Shown piece by piece: positions 7,945-14,120 of a stretch of 14,184 bases of DNA. The notes below the pieces were generated by a model. It was not told where the DNA came from and did not search any database. It saw only the letters and a list, made by a program, of their open reading frames with translations. The position numbers were made by a program, and so were the translations under genes. The stretch covers positions 1 through 14,184 of the forward strand of contig JANPEK010000167.1 in NCBI GenBank assembly GCA_031422915.1, in the 5' to 3' direction. The number at the start of each line of letters is the position of its first letter. Positions within the stretch are counted from its first letter, which is position 1. The DNA comes from JANMEX01 sp031422915 (GTDB lineage Bacteria; Pseudomonadota; Alphaproteobacteria; Rhizobiales; Rhizobiaceae).

Positions 7945-8034
7945 TGGCGGAAGGGGTGGGATTCGAACCCACGGTACGGTTTCCCGCACGACGGTTTTCA
8001 AGACCGTTGCCTTAAACCACTCGGCCACCCTTCC
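7945..8034 (-). tRNA. tRNA-Ser (anticodon UGA)
   Basis: A 90-nt gene including the encoded CCA (7945-7947). The acceptor stem GGAAGGG pairs with CCCTTCC, and the discriminator is G. The D arm is GCC...GGC with GTGG in the loop. The 5-bp anticodon stem ACGGT/ACCGT closes the loop CTTGAAA, with anticodon TGA at 7998-8000. The T arm is GTGGG-TTCGAAT-CCCAC. The long variable arm, GTGCGG-GAAA-CCGTAC, has a GNRA tetraloop and is the class II hallmark of serine tRNA. It reads UCA and, by wobble, other UCN codons. No integrase or duplicated 3' end was seen, so it is not visibly used as an integration site here. Confidence 0.98.
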
Positions 8035-8044
8035 GCTAAGCGGG

Positions 8045-8073
8045 CTTATGGCGACAAAATGTGTGGCGATCAA
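8045..8073 (-). promoter_or_regulatory. Candidate sigma-70 promoter for tRNA-Ser
   Basis: On the minus strand, TTGATC (8068-8073) and CATAAG (8045-8050) are separated by exactly 17 bp. The -10 box ends 10 bp before the mature tRNA 5' end. Position and spacing fit a stable-RNA promoter. The -10 match is only moderate. Confidence 0.4.
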
Positions 8074-8105
8074 GACGAATGTGCGGCAATTGCACCCTTC
8101 AATCT

Positions 8106-8942
8106 TCAGTGCGCCATCAGCAGCGGGATTGTGACGCGCGTGAGCATTGACTGGGTGACGCCGCCGAATATGCGTTCACGCAGCCTTGAATGGCCATAAG
8201 CGCCCATGACGATCAGGCCGCAGTCATTGTCGGTTGCATGGCCGGTCAACACGTCACACACTGGCTTTCCGGATGATGCCACACGGTCCACAATGGCGTT
8301 GATGCCATGTCTTGCAAGGTAGGCTGCCAAGTCTGCGCCGGGCTCGGCACCATGGCCTTGCTCGCCGGAAACTGGATCAACCATGACAATGTGCACCGCT
8401 TTTGCCTCAACAAGCATGCCGATGGAATAGCCGACCGCCCTCGCCGCTTCGAGACCGCCGTCCCACGCGATGCTTATCCGTTCGGGCGACAGTGTCGCCT
8501 TCGTTGTTTCCGGGACGACCAACACAGGACGACCGGCGCGGAACATGGCCCCATCCAAGACCTGATCTTTCAAACCATCATCCGCCCACAGGCTCGGACC
8601 AAGCAGCGCCAGATCCGCATAACGCGCCCGTCTGCCGACAATTTCACCAATGAGCCCGTATTCGGTATGGCCGCTGGCGACATCGGCGGAGAGTGATTCC
8701 GTTTTGAGCAGTTCTGAGACCTCACTGACGCGAACCGCAAGGCGTTTTGCTTCCTGCTGCCGCTCGGCATACCAGACATCGGACACGACATCAGCGTAGG
8801 CGCCGACGGGTATGGAGGCGGCGGGAGAGACGACCATAACCGCCAGATGCGCTTCCGCATTCCGGCAGATTTCGATGCCAAGTTCCAGATCGCGATTGCC
8901 CTGAGCAAGGCCGACGATGCTGAGAATTGTTTTGAAAGCCAT
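8106..8942 (-). CDS. Universal stress protein, two UspA-type domains
   Basis: Cytoplasmic universal stress protein. Family members bind ATP or act as stress-survival modulators. At 278 residues it is about twice a single Usp unit: domain 1 is about 1-144 (MAFKTILSIV to VLVVPE) and domain 2 about 153-278. Domain 2 holds the nucleotide-binding signature, G247-A-Y-G250, nine residues, then G260-G-V-T, and ends VTIPLLMAH as usual. Domain 1 lacks that signature and so looks degenerate. The start ATG 8942 has GGAG 8 nt upstream. It is divergent from the formaldehyde dehydrogenase gene. Its upstream region holds a TATAGT -10 and a Fnr/FixK-like dyad (see the 8970-9010 entry), suggesting induction at low oxygen. 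The family is certain; the exact role is not. Confidence 0.93.
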   Translation of the reverse strand: MAFKTILSIVGLAQGNRDLELGIEICRNAEAHLAVMVVSPAASIPVGAYADVVSDVWYAERQQEAKRLAVRVSEVSELLKTESLSADVASGHTEYGLIGEIVGRRARYADLALLGPSLWADDGLKDQVLDGAMFRAGRPVLVVPETTKATLSPERISIAWDGGLEAARAVGYSIGMLVEAKAVHIVMVDPVSGEQGHGAEPGADLAAYLARHGINAIVDRVASSGKPVCDVLTGHATDNDCGLIVMGAYGHSRLRERIFGGVTQSMLTRVTIPLLMAH

Positions 8943-8969
8943 TTCAAATTCTCCATTTCTGGCAGGTCT

Positions 8970-9010
8970 ACTATAGCCGATTCCGGGTCTCGATCCTTGT
9001 CATGGGTCAA
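8970..9010 (-). promoter_or_regulatory. Candidate Fnr/FixK-activated promoter of the universal stress protein
   Basis: On the minus strand, TATAGT at 8970-8975 is a good -10 box with no recognisable -35 at 17 bp. The dyad TTGTC-ATGG-GTCAA (plus strand, 8997-9010) keeps the TTG-N8-CAA core of Fnr/FixK/Anr sites and matches 7 of 10 bases of TTGAT-N4-ATCAA. If transcription starts near 8962-8963, the dyad centre (9003.5) falls at about -40.5 to -41.5, the standard class II activator position, where the activator replaces the -35. The match and spacing are seen; regulation is inferred. Confidence 0.5.
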
Positions 9011-9027
9011 CTGGCAGACGAAGGCAC

Positions 9028-9053
9028 CGAAATGCGAAAACAGCGGCATTTCG
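9028..9053. repeat. 8-bp inverted repeat between the universal stress gene and adhC, candidate operator
   Basis: CGAAATGC (9028-9035) and its exact complement GCATTTCG (9046-9053) are separated by 10 bp, so the arm centres are 18 bp apart. It lies 67 bp before the adhC ATG and 86 bp before the usp ATG. There is no T-run on either side, so a protein-binding site is more likely than a terminator. No regulator gene is adjacent. Confidence 0.45.
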
Positions 9054-9106
9054 CGGGTTTCCAGACTGTGGCCGTTTGGTTAGGCTGGCAATACAAATGC
9101 CGTATC

Positions 9107-9113
9107 GGGAGGA
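9107..9113 (+). promoter_or_regulatory. Strong ribosome binding site fixing the adhC start
   Basis: GGGAGGA, 7 nt before ATG 9121. It decides against an in-frame ATG at 9076 that would add 15 residues absent from the family. Confidence 0.85.
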
Positions 9114-9120
9114 ATCAGCC

Positions 9121-10233
9121 ATGAAATCACGCGCCGCCGTTGCCTGGGAGGCCAACAAGCCTTTGACCATTGAGACGATTGACATCGGTGGACCCAAGGC
9201 CGGCGAGGTGCTGGTGGAAGTCATGGCGACCGGCGTTTGCCATACGGATGCCTACACGCTGTCCGGGCTTGATTCGGAAGGCAAATTCCCGGCCATTCTT
9301 GGCCATGAGGGCGCAGGCATTGTGCGCGAGGTTGGCGCTGGCGTGACGTCTGTCAAGCCGGGTGATCATGTCATTCCGCTCTACACGCCGGAATGCCGGT
9401 CGTGCAAAACCTGCCTGTCGCAGCGGTCGAACCTTTGCACCTCGATCCGCGCCACGCAGGGCCAAGGCCTGATGCCGGACCAGACATCGCGCTTTTCGTG
9501 CGATGGCGGCGAGGTGTTTCATTACATGGGCTGCTCGACCTTCTCGAACTTTACTGTGTTGCCTGAGATCGCGCTGGCAAGGGTGCGTGAGGACGCGCCA
9601 TTCGACAAGATTTGCTACATCGGCTGCGGCGTCACCACCGGCATCGGCGCGGTCATGTACACGGCCAAGGTCCGGCCCGGATCGAACGTCGTGGTATTCG
9701 GACTTGGCGGCATCGGGCTCAATGTCATTCAAGGCGCGCGCATCGTTGGTGCGGACAAGATAATCGGTGTTGATCTCAACCCGTCGAAGGTTGAGATGGC
9801 CAGGAAGTTCGGGATGACGCATTTTGTCAATCCGGATGAAGTCGGACGCGACAAGGTTGTGCAGGCCATTCAGGACCTGACGGACGGCGGCGCGGATTAC
9901 TCATTTGAGTGCATCGGCAACATTCACACGATGCGGCAGGCTCTGGAATGCTGCCACCGCGGCTGGGGCGAGTCGATTATCATCGGCGTCGCTCCCTCTG
10001 GCACGGAGATTTCAACGCGACCGTTCCAGCTTGTCACAGGCCGTGTCTGGAAAGGCTCGGCGTTTGGCGGCGCGCGCGGGCGCACGGATGTGCCAAAGAT
10101 TGTTGACTGGTACATGGACGGCAAGATCAACATTGATGATCTGATCACCCACACAATGCCGCTCACTGAAATCAACACGGCGTTTGACCTGATGCACGAA
10201 GGCAAATCGATCCGCTCCGTCGTGACGTTCTGA
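9121..10233 (+). CDS. adhC: S-(hydroxymethyl)glutathione dehydrogenase / class III alcohol dehydrogenase
   Basis: Oxidises S-hydroxymethylglutathione, formed spontaneously from formaldehyde and glutathione, to S-formylglutathione with NAD+. Many members also reduce S-nitrosoglutathione. The protein has 370 residues, exactly the family norm. The catalytic zinc ligands are C40, H62 and C169. The structural zinc cysteines are C92, C95, C98 and C106. The Rossmann motif GLGGIG is at 194-199, and D218 at the end of the following strand fits NAD(H) preference. The start at 9121 is set by a strong ribosome site. Upstream is a dyad at 9028-9053. The companion S-formylglutathione hydrolase gene is not in this window; instead an EamA permease follows 9 nt after the stop. 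frmA, adhI and flhA are other names used for this gene. Confidence 0.97.
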   Translation: MKSRAAVAWEANKPLTIETIDIGGPKAGEVLVEVMATGVCHTDAYTLSGLDSEGKFPAILGHEGAGIVREVGAGVTSVKPGDHVIPLYTPECRSCKTCLSQRSNLCTSIRATQGQGLMPDQTSRFSCDGGEVFHYMGCSTFSNFTVLPEIALARVREDAPFDKICYIGCGVTTGIGAVMYTAKVRPGSNVVVFGLGGIGLNVIQGARIVGADKIIGVDLNPSKVEMARKFGMTHFVNPDEVGRDKVVQAIQDLTDGGADYSFECIGNIHTMRQALECCHRGWGESIIIGVAPSGTEISTRPFQLVTGRVWKGSAFGGARGRTDVPKIVDWYMDGKINIDDLITHTMPLTEINTAFDLMHEGKSIRSVVTF

Positions 10234-10242
10234 TTGTCACAG

Positions 10243-11148
10243 ATGGAGACAATTGCGGGCGGCAAGTCCAATCTTCGCGGCATCCTTTACATGCTGATCG
10301 GCGCGGGTAGCTTTGTGCTCAATGACAGCATGATGAAGCTGGTCATGGAAAACGCGCCGCCCTATCAAACACTGTGCATGCGTGGTGTTTTCGCATTGCT
10401 GTGGGCTCTGCCGCTGTTGACTGCGCTTGGCCATTGGAAAGATCTGCCCAAGGCATTGAACCGGTTTGTCTTCGCAAGGGGTTTGCTCGAAGTCATTGCC
10501 ATCATGACATTCATTCTGGCATTGGCGAATGCGCCCATCGGCCATGTCACGGCAATATTCCAGATATTGCCCATGTTGATACTGGTTGGCATGGCTGTGT
10601 TTCACCGCGAGAAAATCGACGGCTTGCGCTGGGCGCTTGTGCTGGCAGGATTTGCCGGTGCACTGCTCGTTGCGCAGCCGGGCTTCGGGTCGACATCGCC
10701 GTTTGCCCTGCTGGCATTTGCAACGGCATTCTTTGCGGCGCTTCGGGATCTGGTCGGACGGCGCATACCGGCGGACACGCCTGTGCTGGTTTCAACATTT
10801 GTCACCAATGGATTGGTGCTAATCGGCGCTGCAATTGCCGGGCTGTCGTTTGAAAACTGGGTCGCACTGTCAACGGGCCAATATCTCTTGCTTCTCGGAA
10901 CAGGATTGTTGGTCACCATCGGTCACATGTTTACCTTCCTTGCGTTCAAGCATGCGCAGGCCCAAGCCGTGGCGCCTTTCTATTATTCCTTCATGGTGTG
11001 GGCGGTGTTTCTAGGATTTGTCATTTTTGACGATGTGCCCAACAGTCTGGCCATCTTCGGCATGCTGCTGATTTTGGCGAGCGGTCTTGCCGTGATATTT
11101 CTTGAAGGCAAGTCAAATGTCATCAAGATTGCGGACCCACAGCCCTGA
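10243..11148 (+). CDS. EamA/DMT-family transporter
   Basis: Inner-membrane permease of the drug/metabolite transporter superfamily, with two EamA repeats and about ten hydrophobic segments in 301 residues. Repeat 1 is about 12-141 and repeat 2 about 150-290, each with the usual short helices and polar gaps. The second half keeps typical DMT stretches such as LLLLGTGLLVTIGHMFTFLAF and APFYYSFMVWAVFLGF. Substrates in this family are amino acids, nucleosides and other small metabolites, and cannot be assigned here. The chosen ATG lies 9 nt after the adhC stop. A TTG immediately after that stop (10234) would add MSQ. Neither has a good ribosome site, so translation probably relies on ribosomes finishing adhC. 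Co-transcription with adhC is inferred from this spacing. Confidence 0.88.
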   Translation: METIAGGKSNLRGILYMLIGAGSFVLNDSMMKLVMENAPPYQTLCMRGVFALLWALPLLTALGHWKDLPKALNRFVFARGLLEVIAIMTFILALANAPIGHVTAIFQILPMLILVGMAVFHREKIDGLRWALVLAGFAGALLVAQPGFGSTSPFALLAFATAFFAALRDLVGRRIPADTPVLVSTFVTNGLVLIGAAIAGLSFENWVALSTGQYLLLLGTGLLVTIGHMFTFLAFKHAQAQAVAPFYYSFMVWAVFLGFVIFDDVPNSLAIFGMLLILASGLAVIFLEGKSNVIKIADPQP

Positions 11149-11191
11149 CTGCCAGTTTCATCGCAAGACCTGTGAATTGCCTCGCGGGTTC

Positions 11192-11220
11192 TTGACAGTG
11201 CCATTGCGCTGGCCTCCCAC
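11192..11220 (+). promoter_or_regulatory. Candidate promoter of the four-cysteine lipoprotein
   Basis: A perfect TTGACA (11192-11197), in CTTGACA context as preferred in alphaproteobacteria, lies 66 bp before ATG 11264. The hexamer 17 bp downstream (11215-11220) is a poor -10. Only the -35 box is convincing. Confidence 0.35.
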
Positions 11221-11263
11221 TGAAACATGCAACTTTGTTCTATTGCGACTCAGGGGTTTCAAC

Positions 11264-11803
11264 ATGGGTGCCATTAACGCAGCCGCACGAACAGTCGGCC
11301 TTTTTTTGGCGCTGGCAGCTTTATCATCCTGCACAACCACGGAACTCGGCGAAGGCGTGAAGTCGGACAAAACCCCCGCGCCAAACGCTGCAAAAAGCGA
11401 AATGGACATCGCGCCGCTCAATGAAACTGACACTGTGACGGCGCTGTTGCAACCCGTTGCGAAACTCAAGCCTGACACACTGGAAGCAGCGCAACACGAC
11501 ACGAAGGTGTCGAAGATTCCTTACATCGGCGCTTGGGCGGCAGACGATGAAGGCTGTGGAAAGATCGACGAGGACGCATATGAAAGCTTCGCAGTTATCA
11601 CGCCCAAAAGCATCCGGCAGTTTGAAGACAATTGCGCGATCAAGGCAACGCTGCCGGACGACAACCCGACATCGGTTCAGGCATCCTGCAAGGCAGAACC
11701 CAGAAGCATAACGCTGTTCATAACGGCAATCGGCAGTTTGCAAATCGTCAACAAATCGGGTGCAACACCGGTCGAATATGTTCGTTGCCAGCTGCCGAAA
11801 TAA
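11264..11803 (+). CDS. Putative lipoprotein with four-cysteine C-terminal domain, function unknown
   Basis: The protein has 179 residues. The N-terminus is a lipoprotein signal (MGAINAAARTVGLFLALAAL) ending in the lipobox LSSC, with C23 as the lipidation site. Residues about 24-85 are a low-complexity, probably flexible stretch. The C-terminal domain (about 86-179) begins PYIGAWAADDEGCG and has exactly four cysteines (C98, C124, C142, C175), compatible with two disulfides, in a beta-rich pattern. Small domains of this look (GxWA...C..., ...C, ...C, ...C) recur in rhizobial exported proteins; I do not know a function. The start at 11264 is favoured by AGGGG 7 nt upstream and by the signal peptide. 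An in-frame opening upstream to 11102 would overlap the permease gene and hide the signal. It has its own candidate promoter and a terminator at its end. Confidence 0.82.
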   Translation: MGAINAAARTVGLFLALAALSSCTTTELGEGVKSDKTPAPNAAKSEMDIAPLNETDTVTALLQPVAKLKPDTLEAAQHDTKVSKIPYIGAWAADDEGCGKIDEDAYESFAVITPKSIRQFEDNCAIKATLPDDNPTSVQASCKAEPRSITLFITAIGSLQIVNKSGATPVEYVRCQLPK

Positions 11804-11831
11804 CGCCGCGCAGGCGTTCGCGGTGAGTTTT
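11804..11831. terminator. Candidate bidirectional terminator between convergent genes
   Basis: A 7-bp stem (11804-11810 with 11819-11825, one G-U pair) with an 8-nt loop is followed on the plus strand by AGTTTT. On the minus strand it is followed by TTATTTC. It begins right after the lipoprotein stop, and its T-run overlaps the stop codon of the flavin reductase-like gene. An alternative 6-bp stem (11802-11807 with 11813-11818) is possible. The T-runs are short. Confidence 0.45.
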
Positions 11832-12444
11832 AGTCTTGCCGCTCCCAGCGCGGACGGTGCATCTCGAACACCGGGCCGGCTATGGCATAGTCAAGATATC
11901 CGAGACGTGAGACCAACCCGGCTTTTTCGTAATCGAAACGGCCACTTGTCAACATGTCTTCGTCTATGTGGATGCCAACAACTTCGCCAATGACCAGTTG
12001 AATTCCAGACATCAAACCTGAACCGAGTTTCGGCTCAATGATCCCGGTGACCTTGCATTCCAGAGCTGCGGCGATGCCCCTGACTCGCGGTGCCGAAACA
12101 AGGCTGGATGCTTCTTGCTCCAAACCCGCGAACTCAAACTCGCTGACGCCGCGAGGCGCATCCACGGATGTCTTGACCATCGCCTCTGTGAATTTTTGTG
12201 TGACGATATTGACGACAAACTCACCGCTTTCGGCAGTGAAACTCATAGAATCCTTCTTGCCGTCCGATGCGAAGGCGACGAGCCAAGGGTTGTCACTGAG
12301 CGCATTGAAATAGGAATACGGCGCAAGATTCAGTCTGCCGTCTTTGGCTCGTGTCGAAATCCAGCCAATCGGGCGCGGTGCCACCAGCGCCTTGAACGGA
12401 TCATGCGGCAGACCATGATTGCGCTTGGCGGGTTCATAGAACAT
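11830..12444 (-). CDS. Flavin reductase-like, FMN-binding split-barrel protein
   Basis: Member of the flavin reductase-like family (PF01613 type, DIM6/NTAB group). These bind FMN, and some supply reduced flavin to partner monooxygenases. The protein has 204 residues. The split-barrel landmarks are LVAPRPIGWIST (residues 20-31), the NLAPYSYFNALSDNP loop (39-53), the KDSM phosphate-binding turn (64-67) and EFVVNIV (75-81). The C-terminal part, with VIGEVVGIHID, is also typical. Translation from ATG 12444 has AGGG 7 nt upstream. The gene begins 3 nt after the nitroreductase stop, so the two are co-transcribed and both are flavoproteins. The substrate or electron acceptor is not evident. It converges on the lipoprotein gene with a candidate shared terminator between. 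Confidence 0.9.
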   Translation of the reverse strand: MFYEPAKRNHGLPHDPFKALVAPRPIGWISTRAKDGRLNLAPYSYFNALSDNPWLVAFASDGKKDSMSFTAESGEFVVNIVTQKFTEAMVKTSVDAPRGVSEFEFAGLEQEASSLVSAPRVRGIAAALECKVTGIIEPKLGSGLMSGIQLVIGEVVGIHIDEDMLTSGRFDYEKAGLVSRLGYLDYAIAGPVFEMHRPRWERQD

Positions 12445-12447
12445 CTA

Positions 12448-13032
12448 TCAGCCCTGCCAAGGACCGGAATATGCGCTCATGACTTTCGACGGCTCCGGAC
12501 GGGGACGATCCGGAACAGGCACGTCTACAGTACCGATGTGCACGAAGCCGATGGCGCGTTCAGCAGGAGACAGTCCGAGGAAGGCACGGCTTGGCGCGTC
12601 GTCAGAATACCAGTTGGAAACCCAGTTTGCATTGTAGCCATAGGCATGGGCGGCCAGCACAAGAGCAAACGCGGCGTTGCTGGCAGACAGGAATTTTTCC
12701 CAATCCGGAATGCGCGGATGTTCGCGCGGCACGGACACGACACCAACAACCAGCGGCGCGCGCGCAAACCGCGCCTTCTCCTGCTCCATGCGTTGAGGCG
12801 TCAACCCGCCCTCGATCTCCCCTGCCCGCTTGGCAAAAAACGCGCCGATATCGTGGCGCACATCACCGCGATAGACGATGAAACGCCACGGTTCCAAGAG
12901 CCCGTGGTCCGGCACGCGGCTGGCAATCCGGATCATGCCTTCCAGTTCCACGTCACTTGGACCGGGTTCATGAATGACGGAAATCGGGGCGGACTTGCGG
13001 GTCAGAAGAAAATCAATGGCGGATTGGTTCAA
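12448..13032 (-). CDS. Nitroreductase family protein (YdjA-like minimal form)
   Basis: FMN-dependent oxidoreductase of the nitroreductase fold, resembling the short YdjA type. The protein has 194 residues. An FMN-phosphate contact region is seen in FLLTRKSAP (near the N-terminus). SRVPDHGLLEPWRFIVYRG is the core family signature. SASNAAFALVLAAHAYGYNANW is the long central helix, and AIGFVHIGT the last strand. I start it at TTG 13032, which has GGGAA 8 nt upstream and gives MNQSAIDFLLTRKS, like relatives. A GTG at 13056 would add 8 residues, but it lacks a ribosome site and would lie 1 nt from the transcript start predicted by the candidate promoter at 13064-13092. It is paired with the flavin reductase-like gene 3 nt downstream. 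The physiological substrate is unknown. Confidence 0.9.
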   Translation of the reverse strand: MNQSAIDFLLTRKSAPISVIHEPGPSDVELEGMIRIASRVPDHGLLEPWRFIVYRGDVRHDIGAFFAKRAGEIEGGLTPQRMEQEKARFARAPLVVGVVSVPREHPRIPDWEKFLSASNAAFALVLAAHAYGYNANWVSNWYSDDAPSRAFLGLSPAERAIGFVHIGTVDVPVPDRPRPEPSKVMSAYSGPWQG

Positions 13033-13063
13033 GATTGCGATTCCCGTTTGCAGCACTGCGCCA

Positions 13064-13092
13064 CATATGGGAAAGCAAACGAGAAATGTCAG
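13064..13092 (-). promoter_or_regulatory. Candidate promoter of the nitroreductase/flavin reductase pair
   Basis: On the minus strand, CTGACA (13087-13092, 5 of 6 to consensus) and CATATG (13064-13069) are separated by exactly 17 bp. The predicted transcript start is about 13057, giving a leader of about 25 nt to the TTG start at 13032. Confidence 0.42.
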
Positions 13093-13148
13093 GTTAAATC
13101 TGTATCGTCTGCCATGAATTTGCCGCCTGTCGGGAGTTGGACTGTTTG

Positions 13149-14120
13149 ATGAACATTCGCTGCCAGATCAGACAGTTGTTTTCGGGGCTCGTTACCTTCG
13201 GATTGCTGAGTATTGGCAGCGCGACGGCGCAACAGACATTGAAGCTGCCAAAACTTGTGTTGCCCGGTGTCAACAGCTTTGCCCCGGCAACGCCAGACGC
13301 GACGGCGCTGCCTACTAGCATGCGTGAATTAACGCTGGCAGCGAAATTGTCGGAAGCGGATGACCTTCTGAAAGAGGGTTTGGTCTGGCGAATTTTCAAG
13401 CCTGATCCAAATGATGATGGCAAGTTGCCACTGATTGCGACTGCCAATGGCGGAACGACCCGCTTCGCGTTGGAGCCCGGAAGCTATCTCGTGCACGCGG
13501 CTTTTGGTCGGGCCGGAATCACCAAGCGGATCAGTGTGACAACGGATAACCGCGAAGAGATATTGGTGCTGGACGCCGGGGGATTGAAGCTCAATGCTGT
13601 TTTGTCCGGCGGCGTGCGCATACCGCGCGACAAGCTGCGGTTTTCAATTTACTCCGGCGAAGAACAGACAGACGGCGAGCGCGCGCTGATCTTGCCCGAC
13701 GCGAAGCCTGAGGACATTATCCGACTGAATTCGGGCACCTATCATATTGTGTCAAATTATGGGTCGGAGAATGCGATCATCCGTGCTGACCTGCGTGTCG
13801 AGGCTGGCAAGCTGACCGAGGCGACCGTCGAGCACAAGGCCGCAGAGCTGACGATGAAACTGGTGCGCGAGGCTGGCGGTGAAGCATTGGCCGACACGGC
13901 GTGGTCCGTCATCAACCCGTCCGGTGAAGTCATCAAGGAAAACGTCGGGGCGTTCGCCTCGATGGTTCTGGCAGAAGGCGACTATACTGTGATCGCCAAG
14001 AATCGCGACAAACTCTTCCAGCGCGACTTCACCGTCGTGGCCGGTAAGAATCAGGACGTCGAAGTGTTGGTCAACCAGCAGCAGGCCGTAACCCCTGAAG
14101 CCAGCCCTGCAGGCGGCTGA
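13149..14120 (+). CDS. Exported protein with three beta-rich repeats, function unknown
   Basis: The protein has 323 residues from ATG 13149, and its signal peptide (about 1-28, ending SATAQ) predicts export to the periplasm or beyond. After a linker of about 30 residues the rest appears to be three copies of a unit of about 80 residues, at about 61-145, 146-231 and 232-311. Each opens with a strand such as LTLAAKL, LKLNAVL or LTMKLV, then a W/F-x-I strand, then LEPGSYLV, LNSGTYHI or LAEGDYTV. Each closes with a strand and a short charged turn (VEAGK and VVAGK in copies 2 and 3). This is the look of carboxypeptidase-regulatory or Ig-like beta sandwiches. No catalytic or metal motif is seen. 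GGGAG lies 12 nt before the ATG, so the TTG codons at 13137 or 13146 remain possible starts. It is divergent from the nitroreductase gene. Confidence 0.8.
   Translation: MNIRCQIRQLFSGLVTFGLLSIGSATAQQTLKLPKLVLPGVNSFAPATPDATALPTSMRELTLAAKLSEADDLLKEGLVWRIFKPDPNDDGKLPLIATANGGTTRFALEPGSYLVHAAFGRAGITKRISVTTDNREEILVLDAGGLKLNAVLSGGVRIPRDKLRFSIYSGEEQTDGERALILPDAKPEDIIRLNSGTYHIVSNYGSENAIIRADLRVEAGKLTEATVEHKAAELTMKLVREAGGEALADTAWSVINPSGEVIKENVGAFASMVLAEGDYTVIAKNRDKLFQRDFTVVAGKNQDVEVLVNQQQAVTPEASPAGG

Noticed and set aside
7945..8034. tRNA-Ser as an integration site for a mobile element.
   Set aside because: No integrase, direct repeat of the tRNA 3' end or compositional change was seen on either side.
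7786..8134. Open frames on both strands across 7945-8034 (plus-strand text GGIRTHGTVSRTTVFKTVALN; minus-strand text RVAEWFKATVLKTVV).
   Set aside because: These are well-known spurious translations of a serine tRNA gene, which folds completely here.
9076..9120. A 15-residue N-terminal extension of adhC from ATG 9076.
   Set aside because: ATG 9121 has a strong ribosome site and yields the standard 370-residue family length and residue numbering.
9127..9822. A 231-codon minus-strand open frame opposite adhC.
   Set aside because: Antisense shadow of a gene with all zinc ligands and the Rossmann motif intact.
11102..11263. A longer start for the lipoprotein, overlapping the permease gene.
   Set aside because: It would place about 54 residues before the lipobox. 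ATG 11264 has a ribosome site and a proper signal.
12115..13149. A 344-codon plus-strand open frame opposite the nitroreductase and flavin reductase genes.
   Set aside because: Its translation has no family features and is rich in R/H, as expected of an antisense shadow. Both minus-strand genes have clear family signatures.
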